DNA from: Antilocapra americana
Taxonomy: Eukaryota; Chordata; Mammalia; Artiodactyla; Antilocapridae
NCBI GenBank assembly: GCA_007570785.1
Contig: ML660201.1
Coordinates: forward strand, 39,116,588 to 39,180,587
Direction: 5' to 3'
Length of the DNA stretch: 64,000 nucleotides
In this document: piece by piece, positions 23,101 through 38,100 of the stretch
Layout: every line of letters begins with the position of its first letter
Position numbering within the stretch: the first letter of the stretch is position 1
The notes under the pieces: generated by a model
What the model was told of the DNA's origin: nothing
What the model saw: only the letters and a program-made list of their open reading frames with translations
Databases searched by the model: none
Made by a program: the position numbers and the translations under genes

Positions 23101-26100
23101 ATGGGACTTGGGCATACCTGCCTGCAAAGACTGGATATGCTGGCTATCTGTATTCACTATTGTTAAGTTGATGGCACAGAGGGAAAAAATCAGTTAGATT
23201 TGTTTGGTTCTTTGGGGGTAGCTCCGTCTCTTTGTATCAGTGACTCTTTGAGGTCTCAAAGGTGCCCACCTGCTGGGGTGGGGGCAGCAAGGTACACATC
23301 TCCCTGCAATTTGGGACCTGTGGTCCGACCACAGATTCTTACATACATCCCCCAGCAGCCATGATGTAAAAATCCTGTCTCTCTGATTCCAAAGAAAACA
23401 ACCAAGAACATGCACTTCAGTCAGAAGTTTTAAAAGATGCCAAGCTTTCCCAGATTGCTCCATTGAGGGCATTTTCATTAAAATCCGTAGCCTTTGTCAA
23501 GCTTTGCCTTTAGAAATAAGAGCAGCCAGAGGGATGGAGGGCAATGGTCCCCCTTAGGAGCTCCATCAGCCTTCCTCCTTTCCCGAGCCCATGGGGACTC
23601 TGCCTGTGTATTGCAGGGTGTCTGCTATACAAACAGAACCCTCTGTACCCCGTGCCACCAACTCTCCATAAATCCCTCCAACCCTGTCCGTTCTAGAGCG
23701 AGACACTCACACCAAAGTTCTTGGGGTGGTTCCAGTCATTTCCAAGGATGAGTGGAGGCCATATAAATTGAGAGGTATCCTGACTGAGCACCTCTCGGCC
23801 TCCCTGGCTCCACCAACTCCACGACCTGGGCCCCAAGCTTCCGAACACACTGCTCCCTCTGCCTTACACTCTGGCCGGTGTGGCTCCCCCGGAAAATACC
23901 CTGCCCTCCAGCCTCCCCAACCCACACCCTCCGAGGCAGATCAAACAAAGCCCCACCTCAGCCTCACAGAGCGTCCCCCACCCTACGCCACCACACTGGT
24001 CCTCCTCAAAGACTGGGCCCTCCTCCAGGGTCCTTATGGGGAGGTTTGGCCTGCTTCTCTGTAACCTGAGGGGTCACGCTGGGTTTCTCCCCTCCCTACC
24101 CGCAGTGGGACGCTCAGCCACCCATGCCCTGGTCCAGGCCCAGCTGATCTGCTCCGGAGCCCGGCAGGGCATGCATGCATTCATTGTCCCCATCCGGAGC
24201 CTCGACGACCACAGCCCACTGCCAGGTAAGCTCCTGCTCCTTCTTCTAGGACCCCTGCCAGGAGACCCCACCAGGCCTCCCTGTCCTGGGCCCCAGAGGC
24301 CCATGGGGGGAAACTGGGGCCTGTCTCCCTTGGGCAGGGACCAGTCCAGTTGCACAGACCTTGTGCTAACCGGCTGGGTGCATACGAGCAAGATTCAGCA
24401 CCTGATCAGCCTGCTCACCTGCAAGGAGCTGTGATAACCCCGACGCCACGGGTCGCTGGGAGGCTCGGATGAGCCAGCGTGTGGTTGTGTGCGACCTGAC
24501 ATGCGAGCCCTCACCTGACGGCCACCCCTACCTCCATCCCCTCCTAGGGATCACCATTGGGGACATTGGGCCCAAGATGGACTTCGATCACACGGATAAT
24601 GGCTTCCTCAAACTGGACCACGTGCGCATCCCCAGGGAGAACATGCTGAATCGCTTCGCAAAGGTGGGTCCTGGGGAGGCTGCAAGCCTGCACTGCCTGC
24701 GAGGGGGCAGAGACACCCCACAGAATGCTGCTGCTGCCCCTGGGTCCTCATCTGCAGAGTTGAATTTGGGGCATCCCTCCCGGAGGTGCTCTGGTGTCCT
24801 GCAGACCTGAGTCAAGTCCCAGTTCCGGAGTTGTGTCATCTTGGGCAAGTCACTTGGCCTCTCTGAACCTCAGAGAAAATGCTCACCGCACTGGGTGGCA
24901 GAGCAGTCACGGGGTAGGGTGGCAAGGCCGTGTGAGGAAGGAAATGTTGAGGGTAGTGTGCATACACACCTCCAGTGCCACCTGCACACAACCAATCTCG
25001 GAACAGACACCAGCCGAGTGCCAGAGGGAGTTGTGGGGGGGGCGGATCCCCAGTTTGCCAGGCATGACCGTGGACATGCGGGAAGCTGTGTCTTGTGGGG
25101 AGGTCCAGGGTGTCCGGGGAGGAGCTGTGAGCTGAGGCATGCGGGCAGTGGGTACGCAGCATCAAGAACAGGCGAGTTTCTGTTTTAACCACGAACGTGG
25201 CCACACCAGCACACGGCGGCTGGTCCTGGCTGGTCTACTGCAGTGAGCAGCCCGAGCACGGCGGTGTCTGCAGGGCGGGCAGGCCGCAGCTCTGCGCGCG
25301 GGAAGGCCAGGGCGCCCCAGCTCAGACCCGCTGCCTGGCCCCGGTCTACCAGGTCCTGCCAGATGGCGCCTATATCAAGCTCGGAGTACCGAAGAGCAAC
25401 TACCTCAGCATGGTGGTGGTGCGCGTGGACATTCTGCTGGGCGAGGTCCTCCCGCTGCTGCAGAAGGCCTGCATCATTGCCGTCCGCTACTCGGTCATTC
25501 GCCGCCAATCCCGCCTCCGGCCCAGGCAAGGGGGGCCCAGAGGAGCCGGGGCGCCCTCGATCCCAGTGTCTGCCCCTTGACCCCAGCCCTCCGCCAAAGC
25601 CAGGTGCCAGGAGCACACGGGACCCCCCTCGTGCACACACAGTCGCCTGGGCCTGGCCCATCTGGTCTGTGGGGTCTCTATCTGGCTCCCTGGAATCCTG
25701 GCTGACCAGCCAGCCCAACCTGTATCTGTCAGTCAGTGTCTGGCCCCGCACCACCAGAGAGGACTCCGTCTGTCCACCTGGGTCCCGTATGGCTGTGCCA
25801 GGCTGAGTGTCACCTGAGAACAGGTTTCCGGAGGTTGTTCTGTCAGCTGTGAATGTTTGTGTCTAGAAAAGCCCGCTGTCACATCCAACTGTATTTGGCT
25901 GGAGATGATTCTGTCTGGTTGTGACTGTCAGCTTCTGGCTGTGGCATGTCCACCTCCCGATGGTTGTCTGTGGTTGTGTCTGGCTAATACTGTCTACTCC
26001 ACGTCGCTGAAGGGCTGCCTATACCCTCTGTTATTTTTTTTTTCAATGATTTGCACTTAATGTGTGTATGTGTACAAAGGCATGTTCCCTCATGCATGCT

Positions 26101-29100
26101 GGCACACACACATAGTTATCAGATCCATCAGGAAAAAACATAGAACTGCCTGTTACATTTCATTTTTTGGCAGAGGAAGAATTTTCTAGAATAAATATGT
26201 CCCACACGGGTACACACCCAGGATGCAGCAAAGTGGAGTCTGGGCCTAAGGGGCTGCAGTGTGAGCTCAGGGAGAGAGGCTGGGCTGGACACAGCACAGC
26301 TGACTGAACTCATGTGCAGAGACAGGCAGGGGTTAGGGCAGTTCTTGCCCCACCTTCACTAAGTGACCCTGGGCGAGTCCTCTGCCCTCTCTGGGCCTAT
26401 TTCCTCACTTATAAACAGTAGAGCAAGACCACCAGGACCGGAACTTGAGGACATCTGGTCTAAGAATCTGGTGGAGTTTCACACCATGGGCTCAAGGATC
26501 CACAGTTGGCTAATGCAAAGTGGACTGAAGGTCGAAACCAGGCAGACCTGGTGCCACCCTCCACTGCTCGCCAGCTGCGGGACCTCAGACGAGCCGCCCA
26601 ACCCTTCCGTCCCTCGGCTTCCCGTCTACTAACGGGCCTGACAAGAACGCTCTTCAGGGTGGTGAGGCACGCCGGGCCCTCAGTCCAGGGTCCTTCACTG
26701 GCAAGCCTGAGGCACCTCGGCCAGGCTGCCTCAGAATCCTGGGCTCAGGGAGTCGTCTCCGGTGACAGGCTAGCTGGGAAGACAGTCTCGCCAGTGGTGT
26801 CCTGCTGGAGCCCAGGTTTACGGGCTGCAGAAATGCCCTGAGGATGGCCACAGCAGTGCGTGTCCAGGTGAGGGGCTGCTGGCCGGAGGAGACACCAGCT
26901 TTCGCCCCATCACCCATGGCAGGCTCCTCACAGTCACACTTCTTCTCAACCCACAGTAGTTACCTACCGCAGGCCCTCACATGCTGACCAGAGTCTCAAG
27001 CGCTGAGGACACAGTAATGGACGCAACACGAGAAATCCCTACCCCGGAATTCCATCAAACCCACGTTCACATCCTCAGAGTTCCCAACTAGGTTTCACAG
27101 TATTTCCCAGCACACAGCACAGGAACCTAGACAGTGAAAGGTCAAGGGTCAAATAACCCAGGCTTCAGAGCCACAATCCCCACCTCAAAGCCTTGAGACC
27201 AGGTATGCTGGTATTCAGAACCTGCCAGATTTTTAGCAGGGACATAAAATTTTGTAAACCTCCACAAGGGGCAGCACCCGTAAGCAAACATGTCAGCATT
27301 TCTACAGTGAAATGGGTGGGTGTTCATGTGAGATGGAATTTTAAGGTCACTGGTAGTCCCATGTCCGTCTAGGTCAAGTCTGGCAGGGAGTTATCAACGA
27401 CTGTCCATTTTTAAGGCTTTTATGGCATCGGGGCTATGGGAAGGTGGGTGGGGCAGGTAGCAACCTTCTAAATCTGCTTTCCTTTCCCTCAGCGACCCAG
27501 AGGCGAAGGTCCTAGACTACCAGACGCAGCAGCAGAAACTCTTTCCCCCGCTGGCCATGGCCTATGCATTCCATTTTGTGGCCAACAACCTCCTGGAGTT
27601 CTTCCACCATTCCTACAGCTTCATTTTGGACGGAGACTTCAGACTCCTGCCTGAGGTACCTGCTTCCTAGGGGGCAGAAGCTGGAACCATAGCTGAAACT
27701 GTCTTCCTCCTGGGACACAGCCCCAGTCCCGCCCGCCCTGGGCTCTTTCTGCCTTCCCTCCCCTCCACGGCAGATTTTCAAAATCCCAGACCACCCCTGC
27801 CTCGGGTGAACTGTATTCTGACATATAAATCCTCATACACACAGGGGACAATCCCTGGTGTGTCTCTGAAACCCAGAAAGCTCTGAAAACCAAAAGTCAT
27901 GTAGAACTCACTGGGTGGCATGGTTTGACTGGAATTGACCTGATTTATCCCACTCACTGTGAATACATCTTGCAGCAGAAATACCAGTACATCAATCAGA
28001 TCACTAAGATGCCCCTGGGCTCCTACAGGTGTATTATATTTAATCCACCTTAAATGCCCTGTTTTACCTTTCTAAAATTATAAAAATATTCTGATTCCAA
28101 AAACACATCCGGCCCCAACGCCCTCTCAGATAAAGGACTGTGGACATACACACACGCCCACTATGATTCAGTCTGTCCAGGCCCTGTGTTTTATGAGCAT
28201 TGCTTCAGTAATCTGCCCACTGTACAGCAGGCACCATACCCATTTTACAGATGAGGAAAGTGAAGCACAGAGAGGTTAAGGGACATGGCCCTCCTCCTAA
28301 GGACTTGAAAGTTGGAGAGACGGGTAAGGGCTTGCAAGAACAAAAAATTCAGACCAGGTCTATTGCCTGGCAGCCGCTCCTATAACGCAAAACAGCAGGC
28401 TGACGGTGGACCCACATGCTCACAGACAAGCTCTCCAAAATCTCTGCCTGTGGGGATAATCTGCAGCTCCTGGAGAATGGTGAGACCGATCTGGGAAGCA
28501 CGCTCTCCCTGAAACCCTACAGACACTGGCCTGGATAGTTTCCCTTGTTCTCAGCAGCCCTCCAGTGACGCTGCCACTCTGTGACCCGAGTCTTTGTCTT
28601 CTCATTCGTCAAGTCACAGGCTGAGGGGCCAGCTCTCCCCGCACAGAGCGGCGCTCAGCACCCGTGGGCGCTCTGGGAGTGGCAGGCATGTTGCTCCTGA
28701 CGCTGCCTGACCCCCTTCTTATTCTCACAGCTTCACGCGCTGAGCGCAGGTCTGAAGGCCATGCTGTCGGACTTCTGCACCCAGGGGGTCGAGCAGTGCC
28801 GCAGGGCCTGCGGTGGGCACGGCTACTCGAAGCTGAGCGGCCTGCCCTCCCTGCTCACCAGAGTGACAGCCTCCTGCACTTATGAGGGCGAGAACACAGT
28901 GCTCTACCTGCAGACGGCCAGGTAAGGCCCAGGCCTCCACCTGGCCCCCAAGGGCCCCACCGAGCTGCTGCCTGGGTTGCAGCATCATCTCATGGCCATG
29001 GAGGGAGCAGACTGGGGATGCCACATGGGGGCTGCCCACCTCCCACAGCATGTCTCCAATCCATCCCCTTCGCCCCAGACCCTGCAGCCTCAGCCAGGCC

Positions 29101-32100
29101 GCCAGCGCCGCCCCTGGACCACAGCATCGGTCTCCTCCTTGCTCTGCAGCCTCCCACCTGCCTCGCTTCAGTCCTTTCCCACAGGCAGCCAATGGCACCT
29201 TCTGAAAGCCTGAAGATGATCTCCTCTTTCCCCAGCTCCCAATTCTTCAATCACTTCCCTCAGCTCCCAGGAAAAGGCCACACCCCACACCGCAGCCTCC
29301 ACCCATCCTTGCCCCTCCTCCTCCACTGCTCACTTCTGCAGGGCCTGCACCCTCACTCCCCTCCATCCCCAGGTTTCTGGGGTACAGCTGGCTCCTCCCA
29401 CCCTTCCGGTCTCAGCTAAAATGATAACCTCCTCCAGAAGCTCCCTCTGACCACTCCGTCTAGGGCAGCAACTGCTGTTTCCTCGGGGCAGTTATCACAA
29501 CCTGAGCATCTCTCTCTGTGTGGTAGGGAGCTCCCTGTTCACTGCGGCATGCCCAGGTTTGGTGCAGGCACCCCGGAGGCCCCACCCTGAAAGGCAGGGT
29601 GGAATGACTCACTCCTCATCCCCCAACAGGCAGTTTCTTCTCTCGTGTGACTGTGGCTAACGAGGCCTCCACGTGCCTCCATCTCAGGGGACTAGACACA
29701 GCAAATACTTCTCCAGGCAGGGAGACAGGACGAGCAAATTTGCTATATAACATTTATTTAAAAACTTGTAAATATACAACATGACTTATTTTTTTTCAAA
29801 TTACAAAAGGAATACAACAAAATCATGTATTAGATACTCTATGCCCCACACTGTGCTGAGCACTCAGAAAATACTGTCTCATCCAGTTTTCACAGACCCC
29901 CTATCAGATGCCTATCATTGTCATCTAGAGATGGAAGCATGGAGGCTGAGGGAGGTGAAGTGACTTCTACAGGGTCACAGAGGTCTCAGTGGAGTGGCAT
30001 GGGAATCCAGGCTTCTCTGAGCCAGAGCCTCTAACCACTGGATTATTATAAAGCAGCAGCTAAGAGTCACCTGTAATTCTCCCATTCATGTTCGCAGTCT
30101 TGCCTCTATCCTTTTATCAGCTAAGAAAATTTAATTTCCGCAGTCAGAGTATAATCATCATAAATCCCCAAATCACAAGATCCTAACCAAGACAGAAGAT
30201 TCTTTTCCATAATCAAAAGGCTTTACATTCAGGATCTGAAGATATCTGCCCAGGTCTGCAGCTCCAGCCCCATCTCACTGTGAATGAAATTACAGCCCCA
30301 AATGTACCGTGGCTTTGAGTGAGGAGCAGCCACCAGCAGGGACCTAGGAAAGAGCGTGGGTGGCCCTGGTTCTCCCATGGGGAGCCCAAGAGTGCACGAT
30401 GCTGGGAGAGAAGGGTGCTGGGCAGTCCCACGGGGCCCCCCAACCCTCTCACCTTTTGGCACCTCTGCCCCCAGGTTTCTGATAAAGAGCTACCTGAACA
30501 CTCAGAAGTCCCCAGGCTCCGCATCAAAGGGCTCTCTCCCTCAGTCTGTCGCATACCTGACCACACCGGACCTGGCCAGGTGTCCAGCCCTAACGGCAGC
30601 TGACTTCCTCCACCCCGAGCTCTACACCACGGCCTGGGCACACGTGGCAGTCAGGTGAGCCACGCTGAGAACCAACTATCCCACCTGGAGGCAGGCTCCT
30701 TCCTTTCCACTTAGGGCCTTTGGGACTGGCTGGGGGGACAGTCTTGGATACTCTTCCAAAAACCAGCCCCCCTTTTCCAACTTCCTCCATCCTCTTGGTT
30801 TCGGTCACTAGAGGCAGAGAGGAGGCAAATTCATGTCTGTCACTTTCCCATCCTGTTCAAGATAACAGGAAGATATCACCTCTCAAGCCAGTTCAAGGAA
30901 ATTTTTTAAATCTTTAGGCTCTTATTGTGGTTTGAAATACAAAGAATGTACCCATACACTGCAAATACCAAAAACCTATCAGTACTAATACTGATATTGT
31001 ATTATAGCATAATATAATTACATATGATAATGTAACATAATTATAAAATAATTATTATCCATCATTTACATATAATTATATAGTGTAAATATTGATAATA
31101 CTAGTACTGCTATCAGTACTAATATTACTAATAAAACTGCAGTCATCCCTCTGTATCAGCAGGGGATTGGTTCCAGGACCTCTGTAGATATCAAACTCTC
31201 AGGATACACACACTAGTCCCTTCTATAAAGTGGAATATTTGCAGATTTGCAATATTATGTATACATACTTGCATAAAACCTATGCATACCCTCCCATATA
31301 CTTTAAATCATCTCCAGATTACTTATAATACCCAGTAAAATGTAACTATTATGTGAACAGGTATAAATACAACATTATTGATACGTTAATAGTTGCCAGT
31401 GTGTACCAAATTCTACTTTTGCTTTTTGGAACTAACTTTCAGGAGTTTGTTTTTCCAAAATATTTTTGATCCTTGGTTGAATCTGAAGATGTGGAAACTG
31501 GATACAGAGGGATAATGGTACTTACATGGTCAAAACATCCCACAATCTAAAAATAAAGTTTAAAAATATGAGTATAACAAAGGATAGATTTTGTTTATTT
31601 CCAGGGTCTAGTAGGCTCCAGGGCACAAAGACAAGACCAAAGACTCCTTCACTCTGTCATTCAGTAAATACTGTCAGACACTGACTATGTGCCAGGAACA
31701 TCCACATGTCCCAGGGGCTGGGAATCAAGACTGGGCATGGCCAAATGGAGACACTCCCATGGAGAAGATGCAGAGATTTACCTACCTAGAAGGGAAACCT
31801 TCTGAGCCCTCCCCAACTAGCACACCAAAAACAACCTGGAAAAACAGCTTTAGTACTTAATAAGAGATCTTACATCCCAACCAGTGATCCCAGGGACGGT
31901 TAATAGTTATTTCAAGATCAAAAGCGACTTGGAACACTCATCTATTTTCTCCACGAATATCTAGCAAGTACTTAATAATCCACCAGGCTCTAAGGATCCA
32001 TCAATAAACCAGTCTGATAGAAGCCAAAGTCCAGGCTTCACAGAAGTAACATTTCAGCTGGAGTGGTGGTGAAAGGTGAAGTCGCTCAGTCATGTCCGCC

Positions 32101-35100
32101 TCTCTGCGACTCCACGGTCTGTAGCCTACCAGGCTCCTCAGGTCCGTGGAATTTTCCAGGCAAGAGTACTGGAGTGGGTTGCCATTTCCTTCTCCAGGGG
32201 ATCTTTCTGACCCAGGAATCAAACCAGGGTCTCCTGCATTGCAGGCAGACGCTTTACCGTCTGATCCACCAGGGAAGCGAGGGGAGGCAAAAGAAGGCTA
32301 CTTGGGGTAATTAAAATGCCATCCCAGGTGGCCTTCCAACTACATCCACGGATGCAGAGCCAGTAACCACACCACTCTGTTTCATATAGAGACTTGAGTA
32401 TCTCTGTTTTGCTATCTGTGGAGGTCCTGGGACCATTCTCCCTGCCCCCCACCCACCCTCAGAGATAGCAAGGGATGTACTACTTTTTGCTCATAACTCA
32501 ATGTGACCTGTGCTTATCTGTCCCATGACAAAGCAAAGTAAGTATTGCTTAATAAATAGCTTGTTTTGCATACAAATTCCAAGGGTCAGGAGCAGATGTG
32601 CAGGAAACAGAAGATAAAAGAATAAAGGTTAACTCAATGGCAAACGACCAATTTTGAAGTCTGGAGAACAAGGATGGTTTTCTTTCCTCCTCTTCTAAAG
32701 TCCCTTAGGTGGAACTTGGAGCAGAGTGGGTGACTGACAGGCTTCAACTAGCCTTTAGAGGAAAATCAATCTCCTTGCTCGGGCACAGGATGTCAGTCAA
32801 CTGAGTGACCTGAAAACGCTGGGATCAGGGTGCAGACCGCATCAGAGAGAGGGGAGGGCACCCGGCGCAGCTAGGAGATGAACTCCTTCCTACCTGCATG
32901 ACCCTGGACTGGTTAGTTAACCTCTCTAGGACCCCATGTTTCCCACTGCAAACTGGGAATGCCTTACCCTTACAAGGATTAAGGCCATTACAAACAACAA
33001 GTACACTGGCAACCCACTGTTTAGGTTTTAACACCAACAAACGGTCAAAAACTGGAACTGCTCTACTTCTGTGGGACCCCAGGCATCCTGGGACAAGTGC
33101 CATCAATCCCTTCCCCACTCGGTCAACAAACAGGACCTTTTTTTTCCTCTGGCCTTTAGGCTCATAAAGGACTCGGTGCATCACTTACAGACGCTGAGGC
33201 AAGCCGGGGCCGATGAGCACGGTGCGTGGAACCAGACCACTGTCATCCACGTCCAGGCCACCAAGGTGAGCTGCGGTCAGCCAGGGCTGAAAGGGCCCTG
33301 TTCTGTTTCCCCAGCAAGCTGCCAGGCCGAGAAAACCTGGACTCTGCCGTTACACCTCAGCCCTCCTCAGAGGCTGCCCTCATTTCACTTTCAAGGCTTT
33401 AGCCCCAGGTATTTTAATTAAAGGACTTAACTCCAAAGCAGTCTTGCTGGCAGCTCTTAGAGAAAAAACGTAATGAGGCGGTGTTATTGGATTTGCTTCA
33501 GGTTGTTCAAATATTTCCTCCCAGACAGAAAAGCAGGTCAAGTCTCTCCTTAGCCCCACAGACAATCCATAGATGTCTGATTCCGTTTTCACTGTTTTGC
33601 GTTTGTGCATAAGTCACTGTCTGCCAGCAAATACTCAAGCACTCCAATACCCGCTGTCAGGCTGGGTTCTGGGGGGCTCAAGAGAGGCCACGCCTGGCTA
33701 CGGCACTGCCCCACAGTCCCAGAGCAGGTCCAAGTCCACCCACCTCAAGGAGTCAGAAAGCCTTCTCAGAAAAACCATACAGACCAAGACTGCAAGGACG
33801 AGCTGATATCAGCCAGGCAGCGGGTGGAGGCTGTGGCTTTGGAGAGGAAGGGTTTCCAGCAAAGGGGTCAGGAGATGCAAGAGGTAGAGGCGAGGAAAGG
33901 CACAGTGTTTGGGAGGAAATGCACGTCCTTCCAAGGAGAACCTAAAGGAAGACAGCGAACAAGGAGAGGAAGGAGGGGAGGGGAGAAGGAAAGATAGGCA
34001 CGCCTGGCCCCTTCAACAGCACTGCGAGAAGTCTGGGTTTTGCGTTCACTGCAGTGCGAAGCCTTTGCAGGGTTTCCATCAGAGGAGTGAAGCGATGAGT
34101 TTCATGCTAGAAGGGTCATACAGGCTGCAGAGGGAGGAGGACTGGAGGCTAGAGGTCAGCACAGAGCAGGCGGCAGCCGTCTGGGAAGGGCTGAGGGGGC
34201 CCCAGACCGCGAACCTGCCAGAGGGCAAGGAGAGAAGTGGGTGGATGCAGGGATACTCAGGGTGTGGAGGAAAGCAAGGGAAAGGCTTCAGAAAGCAGTG
34301 GAGTGGCAAGGAGCTAAGAATGGCTCCTGAGCTCTAGCTCAGGCAGCTGGGACTCTGACCCTACCTACGGCTGGAAAGCCAAGATGGTCACTTCAATCCT
34401 CAGGCAGCCGCCGTAGAGCAGGAGCGCCCACCAGGCCTCTGCAGCAGCTCCCGGCGGCAGGCGGGCAGGAGCGCCACCTGGTGGCCTGCTGCCTCCATCA
34501 CATCAGCCGGTGCGGGTAGGGGGTGTGACTCTGCCACCCTCCATTCCGCTCTGTCCACCACAGAGGTGCCGCCTGCTGTGTTCAAAGGCACCAAATGCTG
34601 CCTGCCGGGGTTACCTCATTTAATGCCCATGACTCTGAGAGGGAGAGACACGTAATCTCAGTTTTAAAGACGAACAGCTTCTTGGGAAGGCGGCGCTGAT
34701 GCCGATTCTAAAGTCATGATGGGCAGGGAGACCTGCACTTCCTGGGCTCCGAGAGGCCTTGTCCTCTACAGAAACCTCAAGGACCCAACTGGGTCTCATC
34801 TGGGAACGACACGTGCAGCAGAGCAACACGAGGGGCTGGTGGGAACAGTGGCAGAGGGGTGGACAAGCAGGAGCGAACCCTGGCCCACGTTCCGGTCCTG
34901 GCCCATTAATAACCCAGCCTCGGGTTCTGGTGGCTTTGGCGGCGCAGGGTAGCAAATAATGCTACCAATTCTTAATCGAGAGACAGACTGCCCTGGTTCA
35001 GAACTCACTGCTACCACTCGTTAGCCAGTGCCTAGGCGAGGAACTTACTCTCTGGATGCCTCACACGCCTCCTCCACAAAATGGAGCTAATAATAGGATC

Positions 35101-38100
35101 TACCTTGTAGGATTGTGAAGGTATGAGTTAACAGATGTAAAACTTAAAGAGCCACCTTGAGTACATAAACAGGGCTCCCCAGGTGGCTCAGTGGTAAAGA
35201 ACCCATCCGCCTGCAATGCAGGAGACAAAGGAGATGTGGGTTCGATCCCTGGGTTGGGACGATGCCCTGAAGAAGGAAGTGGCACCCTACTCCAGTATGC
35301 TTGCCTGGGAAATCCCATGGACAGAGGAGCCTGGCGGGCTAGAGTCCAATGGGGGTGAAGAATCAGACATGACTGATCACAGAGCATAAACCCCACTCCC
35401 ACCCCAAACTGGACAGGAGAGAAGCTTGAAACCAATACACACACAAATTAAGGCTGTGTTCAGGGCACGGTGCCAGTGTGCAGCTCAGCCTTTTCCCAAG
35501 CAACCCCTCCTCTCTCTGGCAGAGGAGGGCGCCCCAGGGGCAGCTCATCACTCCACTCTTCAGCCCAGAGCCCTGGGAATTCAAGGATGCAGCTCTCAGG
35601 TTAGAAACGGGCACAGGGTCTAGGTGGGAAAGTGAGGGTCTCTACCTCTGCCACACCAGGTGCAGTGTGAGCACCAAGGCATCTGACCAGGGAGGGCAGC
35701 GGAGCACATCCGCTCCTTAACCACATCCAAATGCTGCAAAGCCGGCACGGGGTCAGCGGCCCAGGTACAGGTGGCAAAGCGGTGAATGTGGCAGACAATA
35801 AATAGCTATTTTCTTGAGCAAAGCAGTGCTGAACTCCACTGGCCCAGGTCAGCCTCCAACACTCCTGTATTCTTTCTTTCAAACCAACTTGAAACTGCCC
35901 CGAGCACAATGAGAAATAAGCCCACCAGCCCCCAGCACGCACATGCACACCATCGAAAAGGCTTAGTCAGACGCAGTGAGCTAGGAGAAAGGCGGCTGCT
36001 TGTCAGCCTGCTGGGAAACACAGGGCCACAGCAGGCTTCTTCTAGCAGTCATGCTAAGCTTCCGGGATGATTTGTGGAGGCAGAAATCAGAGGTTAACTC
36101 ATCTCTGTGTCTTTGTAGGCGCACCTCTACTATGTCACTGTGAAGATTTTCACAGAAGCTCTGGAGAAACTGGAAAGCCAGCCAGCGATTCAGCAGGTGC
36201 TCAAACGCCTCTGTGACCTCTATGCCCTACATGGCATTCTGACTAACGCGGGCGACTTCCTCCATGACGGCTTCCTGTCTGGGACCCAGATAGACATGGC
36301 GAGAGACGCCTACCTGGACCTGCTCCCCCTCATCCGGTGAGTGGCTGCCCTTCACCCTCAACCCTCTGTTCCTTTCAAATGCCAAAACCTTCAGCTCCAA
36401 AATTCCTGCTAAATGGGGGTCTGGCAAAAGCAGCAACAGTCCTGGACACACTATGGATTAAGGGAGGGGAAGAAAAAAAAGAGAGGGAGGAATCACAACT
36501 AAAATGTTTCAGAATAAATTATCTAGCTACCTCAAACTCTTTAACATTATCCAGCAATGACAGAATCTCTAGAATAAAATAAAGCATACTACATATTAAT
36601 ACTGTGTATCAAGAACAGTATTAATGAGTCTTAGTCCTAGCTAGTACTTAAGGAACACTTGTGTTTGCCAGACAGTATGCCAAAAGCTTCTATATGCATC
36701 ACCTCATTTAGTCCTGATAGCCTTCCGAAGTGGCTACTATTAATTTCCCTGCTTTATAGGGGAGAAAACTGGGACCTAGGGTGGAAGGTCACACAGTCAG
36801 CCAGAAGAGGGGCAGGGCCCAGTCTAGGACCTGTCTGCTCCAGAGCACGTGCTCTTAAACTGCATGTTAAAATGAACGCTGGGCTAGTGTTTATTTCAAA
36901 TATATCCTTATTTTTGTTGAATGTGCTTAGCTGACTAAACTCACTCTAATACTCCCTCAGCTTCAAGATGACATTTTTAAAATCTAGTAATTAATTTCCT
37001 GACTTGTAAAACAATTTGTTGTTGTCCAGTCGCTCAGTCGTGTCTGACTCTCTGCGACTGCATGGACTGCAGCGTGCCAGGCTTCGATGTTCTTCACGAT
37101 CTCCTGGAGTTTGCTCAACAATAATATAGTTTTACAGACAGCATAAAGCAGTGCAGTTTATGGCCATGACACACTAATGCAATACGTCCATCCTGTCCCT
37201 TTATACATATAATAAAAATGATCACTTTAAGAACATATAGAAACCAAAGCCCCAACATGACCAGGACACTGGAAGAAAGAGAAATTACTACTAATTAGTA
37301 ACCATCGTTCATAAGATGGAAAAGGAGACAACCTGAGAACATAACCTTTTCTGAGAAAATACGACGCCTGCTGTGTTTGTCAGGGCCAAGCAGGGCATGA
37401 CTCTTCCCCTAAAACCTCCAATAGTTCACATCATCAACAAGACTAAGAGAACAAAAGAAAACGGGACTTCCCTGATGGTCCTGTAGTTAGGACTCTGTGC
37501 TTCCGCTGCAGGAAGCAGCCACAGGTTCAATCCCTCCTGGTCAGGGAAATGGGATCCCACATCCCGCAAAGCACAGCCAATAAATAAATAAAGATTTGAA
37601 CTTTTAAAAATATAAGATATTCATGAAGGAAATTAAAAAAAAGAAAAACTAGACCAACTTCTTTTCATTTCTAACAATATCCAACATGTTACATGACTCC
37701 AAGTTGATGCTCAGTGAATTAAAACTCAAAAATTATCAAAACTACATCAGATGTAAAATTATGGCCCAGGTATTAAACTTTCCCTAATAGAGAGGATCCA
37801 GTGGTTAGAACCATTAATAGCGTAATTGAGTACTGCACACTTCAAGCCCAAGTGTATCCTTCTGAAAAGCTTGGCATTTAAAGCACATAAAGATGATAAC
37901 ATTCTAGCCCTGACTGTCGGTGATAAGGAAACACAAAAGATCACCTTAATACCGATAAGCATGATTTATTTTTTAAAATTTGCAGCAGCATGCTGAGTGC
38001 TTCCCTTGGCCCCAGAGACTTACAATTCAAGACAAGACAGACAGCACTGACACAAACAGACCATGTACGCATGCATCAAACCCTTAAGCTGACTTACTCA

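Noticed and set aside
25185..25754. A 189-codon antisense frame and a 187-codon sense frame around the ACOX2 exon at 25353
   Set aside because: They are other-frame shadows of a GC-rich real exon.
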